From Saxidomus purpurata (Eukaryota; Mollusca; Bivalvia; Venerida; Veneridae): a stretch of DNA of 64,000 bases. How positions within the stretch are numbered: the first letter of the stretch is position 1; every line of letters begins with the position of its first letter. Below the pieces are notes generated by a model. It was not told the origin of the DNA. It did no database searches and worked only from the letters and a program-made list of their open reading frames with translations. The stretch is from positions 940,002-1,004,001 of the forward strand of contig JAFMSR010000017.1 in the NCBI GenBank assembly GCA_022818135.1, read 5' to 3'. Below are positions 58,401 to 64,000 of the stretch, one piece after another. Position numbers and translations under genes: made by a program.

Positions 58401-61400
58401 TTGATGAATGTTTTCATAAAAGCCACTAGGTCAAATAAATGAGGACGCTTGTAAACAATCTATACAAAAGTTGTTCAGCATGTTTGGCTTGACACACTCT
58501 ATATCGAATTTGAAAATGATTCAAATTAGGTCAAAACAAGGTCACTTAGTTAAATGATGGAAAACCCATGCAAATACTTTAGAGACCACATTTTGTACCC
58601 AATTTTCGTGCAATTTGGTCAGAATGTTTTTCTTTATATGAACTATATAGATAGATCTTTCAGTCATGCGTTAATCATATAGATACAGTACTAGTCTGTG
58701 TTGCAAATGTTCTTAAGTGAGCGAGACCATCAACTAAATTTACAGCTGAAAGAATGTGAATGTCTTTACAAATCTATGAGATATAATCAGAATAATATTC
58801 TTCTTGTTTAAGATATACATGTACATTCCATTCTTTTTTACAAATGTCAAAATGATTTTTTTCCTTCTGTTTAACTCTTCTGTCAACTTCTGATCATAAG
58901 TCGAATTTAGCACTAAACGATGTTTTCCTGGTAGGGATGTACCGATGATCGATTAGAATCCAAAAATTGATCGAAAAGCTTCCGAAATCGATTAAATCGA
59001 TTTTAGTTTGAATAATCGATGATCGTTTCTTGTTTTTTACTTTGAATAATTGAAAACAATTTTGCTCAAATTTGTGAATTGCCACATCAATGATAAAATA
59101 AATTAATGTAATTTGTACAAGAACTGTCTAGGGGAAACACAAGAAATGAAGTACACTTACAGTACTGATTATTATTTTTTTACTAAAATTTGAATGGTTT
59201 TTGAAGTATATTTAATGCTTTCAATGCACTTTGCAATGCTTTTGGAGCTTAAAATATAAACAACACATGCATTATTGTTTTTGACTACTTCAAAGTAGCA
59301 CACCTGTTTAGTGTCAGGATTCCAAGTTGGTTTTTCCCTGTGAGAGGGATCGTTCTGTTAAACTAAAATATAGACTCCAGCTAACTGGTCAGATCTACCA
59401 AAGTGGGGACAAAGATCTCAAATTTCAGTCATTAGAATTTCTTTTAAATCCACTAATAACATCAAGATTTCATCTTCCCTTCAGGTTTTACAAGGGCTTT
59501 TAGACCTTTACCTTTAATCAAAATTAACTTAACAATAGTTCAATCGTTCTTTAAAATTTGGTAGCTTTGAAAGAAGAGCATGGTTTTGTAATGATGATAT
59601 AATATATAGTCCAAAATGTTAATTTCACACTCCATTTATTACCAAAGTTGTATATGGAAGACTGTGACAGCATAAATCAATTTGTTGTCTGATTAAAATC
59701 ACTACATAGTACAACTGACAAGTGACTGATACCGGTGTAAGTGTATAACTCTATATTATTAGGTAAAGGAATATCCTTTCGATTATTTTCCGATTGTGAA
59801 TCGAAATACCCTGTCCGATACAATTCGATTATCGATTATGTTTAGAGTCCGATTTTACAACACTAGTTCCTGTGACAATTCGGTACAATGTAGCTGCAGT
59901 GGTAAAGAGTGAACATTGATCAAGTACACGGCATTATTTGAATGTTCAGCACTAGGACAACCGACTTATAAGTTGGCACAAAAACAAATTAAGCATGTTA
60001 TTTCATGCGACTCTACAATGTAGTTCACCTCTTCGTGCACAACTACAATTGATGGTAAATTTCATCGAAAATAATATACTTCCTGGTATAAAAGCTGATA
60101 CACTTTAAACAATTATACTAGATGGATAACCTATGCAATGTACACCCAAGGATTTCATGCCATAAATCAATAAAGAATATCCATTTTGATTGGTTCTACA
60201 GATAAACAAAGTAACGAGTACGTGCCTGTGCTTAAATAGCATTTTGGAGCACAAGGATAAGTGCCGATGAAAACATGAAAGTCACGGTGCAATTATCGTT
60301 GCTGATATCCGTCGTGTTTGTTTAATATTGTCATATTTATAAGCGCAATTCTAGTTGTTCTTCACTAATGTTATGTTTTACAGGAAACCGCGGAAATGAT
60401 TCCAGAACGTTTCAGCAATTATATCAACCTAGACACATAATTTTGGAACCTATCAAAACTTATGCTGACATTTTAAAGAAACAGTTTAAAACAAACCCAA
60501 GGTATATACAAGTTTTCATACATAAGGATGTACCGGTATGATATGTGTGGGTGTGTGTACGTGCGCGCGGTGTATAATGACGTAAGAAACGAGTTTGTTT
60601 GATTTTAATTTTATGCTTAAGCAACGCGCTGCTAATATTAGACCCTAGCTTAACGGGTATTTATTATATTTACACAATTTTCTCTTAGGTTGAGTCCGGA
60701 TGTAGCAACCACAACTTTGGTCTGTAACGTCTTGTACAACTACTTTTTATGGCATTTATGTGTACTTACACTTATTGCAATCCCCTTAAAACTGAAGGAA
60801 GAGTGTGCTCCATAAACTACCTCTGAAACATTAAATTTATGTAATTCGATGTACACATCTCCAAGTTCAAAAGTGCATTACTCTGCAACACCTTATATAT
60901 TGGATACATACAAAAAATAGTGTCTTGTACATCTACTAGTAGCGGTGATCATGTGTATGCACGTTCATTACAATCGCAACTGCAGAGGTTTGCTCCACAA
61001 TCTACCTATGCCATATGAAATCTAAACAACAGCAATGTCTGAGTTTGGAGAGGTATATCTCTACATCATCTTGTTGGATACACACTAAAATTGTGTCTTG
61101 CAAATTTAGTAGTCATGGTAATAATAATGTGTACCAATATTCATTACAATCCTTTCAAAACTGAAGGCGGTTATCTATGCAAACACATCTACTACCCATG
61201 GTGATTATGTGTACCAATATCCATTGCAATCCTTGAAGGAGTTTGCTCCACAGACTACCTATGTTATAGCAGTGGTTATGTGGTGACAGAAATATGGCAC
61301 CATAAATAAACAATGAAGAAGTCATCGATCTTGTCTTAAAGTATCAATGAATGGGTTTTACTACGCATCTACACTCCACACAGTGATATACTAACCGGTA

Positions 61401-62069
61401 TATCACTCAAATGTGAAATCTATTTCCTAAATGAATAGGTTTTTGTTCCGCTATATAAACAACTTTGTCATGTCATGCAAATCAACGAAGGTATTCCGTC
61501 GCAAAGCGGATTGCACGTACAATACAATACGGATTTTTTTCTTGTTTTCTTAATAATAGTTGAATAAAGGCTGTATTTTCGACAGAATGTTTATTGGTTA
61601 ATTATCACTGTATATACTGCATTTACACATCAAAATATTTTTGTTTAACCTTTTTCTACTTTATAGAGTGACGGTGCTTAATTTTGGACTTGACGCCGAA
61701 AACAAAACTAGTAGTGTGGAAGTAAATGGAGAATCAACTTCCTTATATGCTAAAAAGAAAGGCTCAACTCAAGTAACAGTCAAGAATTCAACAGAGTTTT
61801 TCATGTCTCTTGGTGTAGGAGCATTTCAGGTCGATCTCTTACACATGGATTGCGAGGGATGTGAATATGGTGTAATGGAAAATATATTTGCTGCAAATAT
61901 GGCACAATACTTTAAAAACATTCAATTTGAATGGCACCGCAAAGTAATTTATTCAGTCCATGCTGGCAGGCGGTACTGTAGAATCGCTGAACTTTTGTCT
62001 CGCACACACAGACCGACATTTAAGTTAAAGTTCACTTTTGAAAACTGGCGTCGAAATGATCTTCCTTAA
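55439..62069 (+). CDS. FkbM-family / METTL24-like methyltransferase with N-terminal membrane anchor
   Basis: Three exons, 55439-55736, 60384-60501 and 61667-62069. Introns are gtaagt...ttacag and gtatat...tatag, phases close, and the sum is 819 nt (272 aa). Residues about 7-27 (SVRLTIVFLCLFLIFQINYM) form one membrane segment after a short N-terminus, suggesting a type II, probably Golgi or ER, protein. A basic stem (60-80) leads to the methyltransferase fold: LLIEVGGNRGNDS (94-106) as the SAM-binding motif I, split by intron 1; IILEPIKTY as the acidic post-II motif; LHMDCEGCEYGVM (197-209) as the D.EG.E signature of FkbM-type domains. Animal METTL24-like proteins share this order, but the substrate is not known. 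AATAAA words follow at about 62407. Intron 1 (4.6 kb) holds several transposons. The ATG at 55439 opens the frame directly before the anchor. Confidence 0.88.
56741..57188. mobile_element. TTAA-flanked MITE with tRNA-like interior, copy 2
   Basis: The left end agcgactgcactccaaattc equals the inverted right end of copy 1 (19455-19890). The right end acttgtccaattggtagttg and cact is more diverged. TTAA stands at 56737-56740 and 57189-57192. The interior in reverse has tagtgtagtaagttaagcc and gagttcaaaacctgggg. It lies in intron 1 of the methyltransferase gene. Confidence 0.8.
57190..57660. mobile_element. Fragment of the satellite-type element family
   Basis: Ends aacgccgaagacaacgacaa and cgacaatagctctcgtcatt, then cagacgagctaaaaacgg. 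This is the same terminal layout as 14530-14597 (cgccgacgccgac, taatagctct, gtcgagctaaaa). An earlier near-duplicate (aatcagacaagctaaaaatg) lies at about 57220-57240. The 108-codon frame across it has no motif. Confidence 0.5.
58190..58720. repeat. Dispersed repeat copy in the methyltransferase intron
   Basis: Inverse-orientation phrases gtcagaatgtttgtcttaat, aacctaggtcaccatgtcaa and attttcgtgcaatttggtca are the family of 3961-5455 read backwards. Confidence 0.65.
58932..59865. mobile_element. hAT-like non-autonomous element, about 0.93 kb
   Basis: Starts tagggatgtaccgatgatcg and ends gattttacaacacta. AT-rich cgattaaatcgat runs lie near both ends, as in the element at 9436-9880. Flanks ttcctg (58925-58930) and ttcctg (59867-59872) fit an aged 8-bp duplication (6 of 8 matching). 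No transposase. Confidence 0.55.
59874..60380. other. Intron sequence, nothing recognised
   Basis: The unannotated part of intron 1 of the methyltransferase gene, ending in the acceptor tgttttacag at 60383. No repeat or frame of note. Confidence 0.4.
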
Positions 62070-62695
62070 AGTGATATATTACCAAACAAACTTACCATCA
62101 ACATTTTGAGCAAGACATTAATTACTGATTTTATTCCTAAAATAATGAACAGTGCTATAGTCATAATCTAAATAATAGTTCTATTCCTGTTGAACATATA
62201 AGCAAATTTGTAAACTGTAATTTGACTATCATAGTCAAAAGTCAAAAATTCACGTTTTCATTTATGATAAAAGAAATAACTGAACAAAAAGGGTCCTGGT
62301 TACTGGATATCTTAAATATAATAATTATGTCAGTTTCATGTCAAATGATCTTGTTGAAATTAAAAAACGTCACAACTAAAGTTAATTGGAAATGATACGC
62401 TATAATAAATAATAAAGAAAGACTTATTCAAATAAGGTATTTAGAATTATAATTAAAAGTTTTATTAGAAAATGGCATAGGCGATTTTAAATTAATGCTA
62501 TTGAAAACATTCAATTTAAATTTTATACAGTTACAGCAGAAGGTGCACTATTTTGGATTCTACTCAAAACTTTATAAATCTGAAATGTAAGTACATTAGA
62601 AATTAAAACTTATTTATCTCAAACGACACACTAACAAACATATAACTTGTGTGAAGGTTTATGTACTGTAGACGAATGTGCATCTGTAGAAAATT

Positions 62696-63560
62696 ATGAA
62701 TGAGAATATAAGTCCTGGTTTGTATGGCATCACTGTCGAATTCTACAAAGAATCTTGGAATAAACTAGGTGCTTTGTTAAGCGGATCTCTTGCGAAAGGA
62801 GCTCACATGTTATCGACGTACTGGAGTCTGATATCTTTGCTATATAAGAAAGCTGATCAGGCAAATCTAGAAAATTGGCGTCCCGTATCTGTACTATATA
62901 CGGATTACAAAATTGTAGCCAGAGTCCTCGGTAATAGGCTTAAACAAGTAATACATAAGATAATCAAATTAGACCAATGCTGATATACTGAAGAAAGATT
63001 TATTAGATACAACTTCAGACAAATACATGATATAATAAATCATGCTGATTATTTACAAAACAATGGAGCCATATTCTTCTAAGATTTTAGAAAAGCCTTT
63101 GACACTATTGAGCATTTTTACTCGAAACTTTAGAAATGTTTGGTTTAAAAAATGACTTTATAAATTGGATAAAACCGTACAATATCAATAACGGATGTTA
63201 ATCTAAACAATTCAAGTGGAGTGAAGTGGAACCTCCTTGATCGGAGGAATCTGGATTCGATCCCCGCTAGTGCTCAAGTAGTGGAAGTTTCCTTAGGCAA
63301 GACACATAACATTCCACATTGCCCTTGACTCTCTATTCGATGTTGATTCGATCTGGAGTGAGTCTCGAGAGCGTTTAATAGAAGTTGAAAGAACTTGTTT
63401 CGTAATCGAGAATAAATAAATTAATATAAAATAATAAAAAAATAAACCACCCAAACATGAGCGTTGTGTAAGACAAGGATGTCCTTTTTTCTCATTACTA
63501 TTCATAATAGTCACAGATATCTCGACACTTAACATACGCAATTTGAACCTTATATCTGAT
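62696..63560 (+). pseudogene. LINE reverse-transcriptase fragment, broken and interrupted
   Basis: 62702-62980 reads SPGLYGITVEFYKESW, then LYKKADQANLENWRPVSVLY and TDYKIVARVLGNRLKQVI, the N-terminal RT blocks of L1/Tx1-like LINEs. After a stop, YTEERFIRYNF and FFxDFRKAFDTIEHF (63080-63120) give the block with the FxDFxKAFD catalytic motif. It breaks at about 63205, and the RT resumes at 63459 as CVRQGCPFFSLLFIIVTDIS. Several stops; no YxDD motif seen before the window ends. Confidence 0.85.
63205..63450 (+). mobile_element. SINE-like insertion inside the LINE fragment
   Basis: Sits exactly where the RT homology breaks. Contains tggattcgatccccgctagt (B-box-like ggattcgatcc) and a conserved-looking tagtggaagtttccttaggc, then aagacac, body. 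It ends in ataaattaatataaaataat and aaaaaat. The inner structure is typical of tRNA-derived SINEs; the boundaries are approximate. Confidence 0.6.
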
Positions 63561-63628
63561 GTAAATGTAGCAAAGTCAAGCGGGAATACTTACTACTATA
63601 CTATTTGTAACAGATGCTGAAAAAATCG

Positions 63629-63703
63629 TGGCTCAACCGGGACTCGAAACCAGTGCCTTCCGCTGTCAGGGAAAACACTTTATAAACTGAGCTATCAAGT
63701 CAC
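63629..63703 (-). tRNA. tRNA-like sequence, probably part of a retroelement
   Basis: On minus: gtgacttgatagctcagttt (A-box-like tagctcagtttataaagtg), an anticodon-arm-like region with loop near cctgaca, then ctggtttcgagtcccgg (B box) and ttgagccac. The outer stem pairs gtg with cac, but the D and anticodon arms are poor. It is followed by gattttttcagc, a T-run. A tgtaacag word lies at 63606 and again at 63763, so it may sit in an LTR-like repeat. A functional tRNA is unlikely. Confidence 0.4.
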
Positions 63704-64000
63704 ACGTTTAATTAGCCTATAGATTTATCATCATATACATGTATTCGGCTACCACATTTTGTAACAGGCGGGAATATTGAAGAAATAAAAGACTGCATAT
63801 TTCGTATTTAGTTTACTAGACGCGCAACATTTTTTCGGTAACCGAAGTGCAGTCTCATCACCTTCATGGAACGTGATTTTTGTCCGTAATTCATGCCCGC
63901 TTACGCAATAACTGTAGCGATCTTCAGTGTGATCTGTTACTTAACCGTATTGCTGATAACAAACTTTGTTCAAATTGCTATGTTTCTGAAAATGCAAATC
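63704..64000. other. Window end, no gene recognised
   Basis: Starts at a possible LTR-like tgtaacaggcgggaatattg (63763) with aataaaagactgcatatt after it, and contains ctgttac near 63937. The element, if any, runs out of the window. Confidence 0.3.

Overview
This is eukaryotic genomic DNA: AT-rich, intron-containing and crowded with transposons. It most likely comes from a bivalve mollusc. The genes are animal genes with GT-AG introns. The dispersed repeats, with opening words such as acaagagggcc and gctcacct and internal words such as gacctagtttttgacccc, are ones I recall from clam and mussel assemblies; I could not check this by search.

Four genes can be assembled. (1) Minus strand, 16012 to 6646: an 11-exon RCC1L orthologue, a mitochondrial RCC1-repeat protein of 452 aa with every splice phase closing. 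(2) Plus strand, 32770-33726: a two-exon ZNF706 orthologue of 74 aa. (3) Plus strand, 46600-47604: a single-exon class A G-protein-coupled receptor of 334 aa. (4) Plus strand, 55439-62069: a three-exon membrane-anchored FkbM/METTL24-like methyltransferase of 272 aa. They look like independent genes in a repeat-rich landscape, with no operon or pathway linking them.

The rest is mostly mobile DNA in nested layers. The main one is an 11.6-kb DNA transposon (17040-28663) with about 70-bp terminal inverted repeats starting CACAGGGGG, subterminal repeat arrays, and a perfect 8-bp target duplication (CTTAGGGC). It holds two divergent decayed genes. One carries a YGPL...HGTGHV block like that of some animal DNA transposases. 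A 103-bp MITE with the same ends and its own 8-bp duplication (TTTTAAAT) sits inside it. The whole transposon lies within an older palindromic element whose arms are now at 16341-16515 and 28860-29565. That right arm also carries a 553-bp miniature LTR element (28946-29498) whose 131-bp LTRs each contain a cloverleaf-competent tRNA-like sequence with Pol III A and B boxes. An uninterrupted 1.24-kb relative of the palindromic element lies at 30072-31315.

Other supported elements are a 9-bp-TSD MITE (31779-32351), a hAT-like MITE in an RCC1L intron (9436-9880), two TTAA-flanked elements with tRNA-like interiors, elements with an internal 166-bp satellite, SINEs, broken LINE fragments at 52.3-54.1 and 62.7-63.6 kb, and several minisatellites. 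Long stretches such as 37.3-40.5, 45.3-46.6 and 47.7-50.8 kb show no gene I can support.
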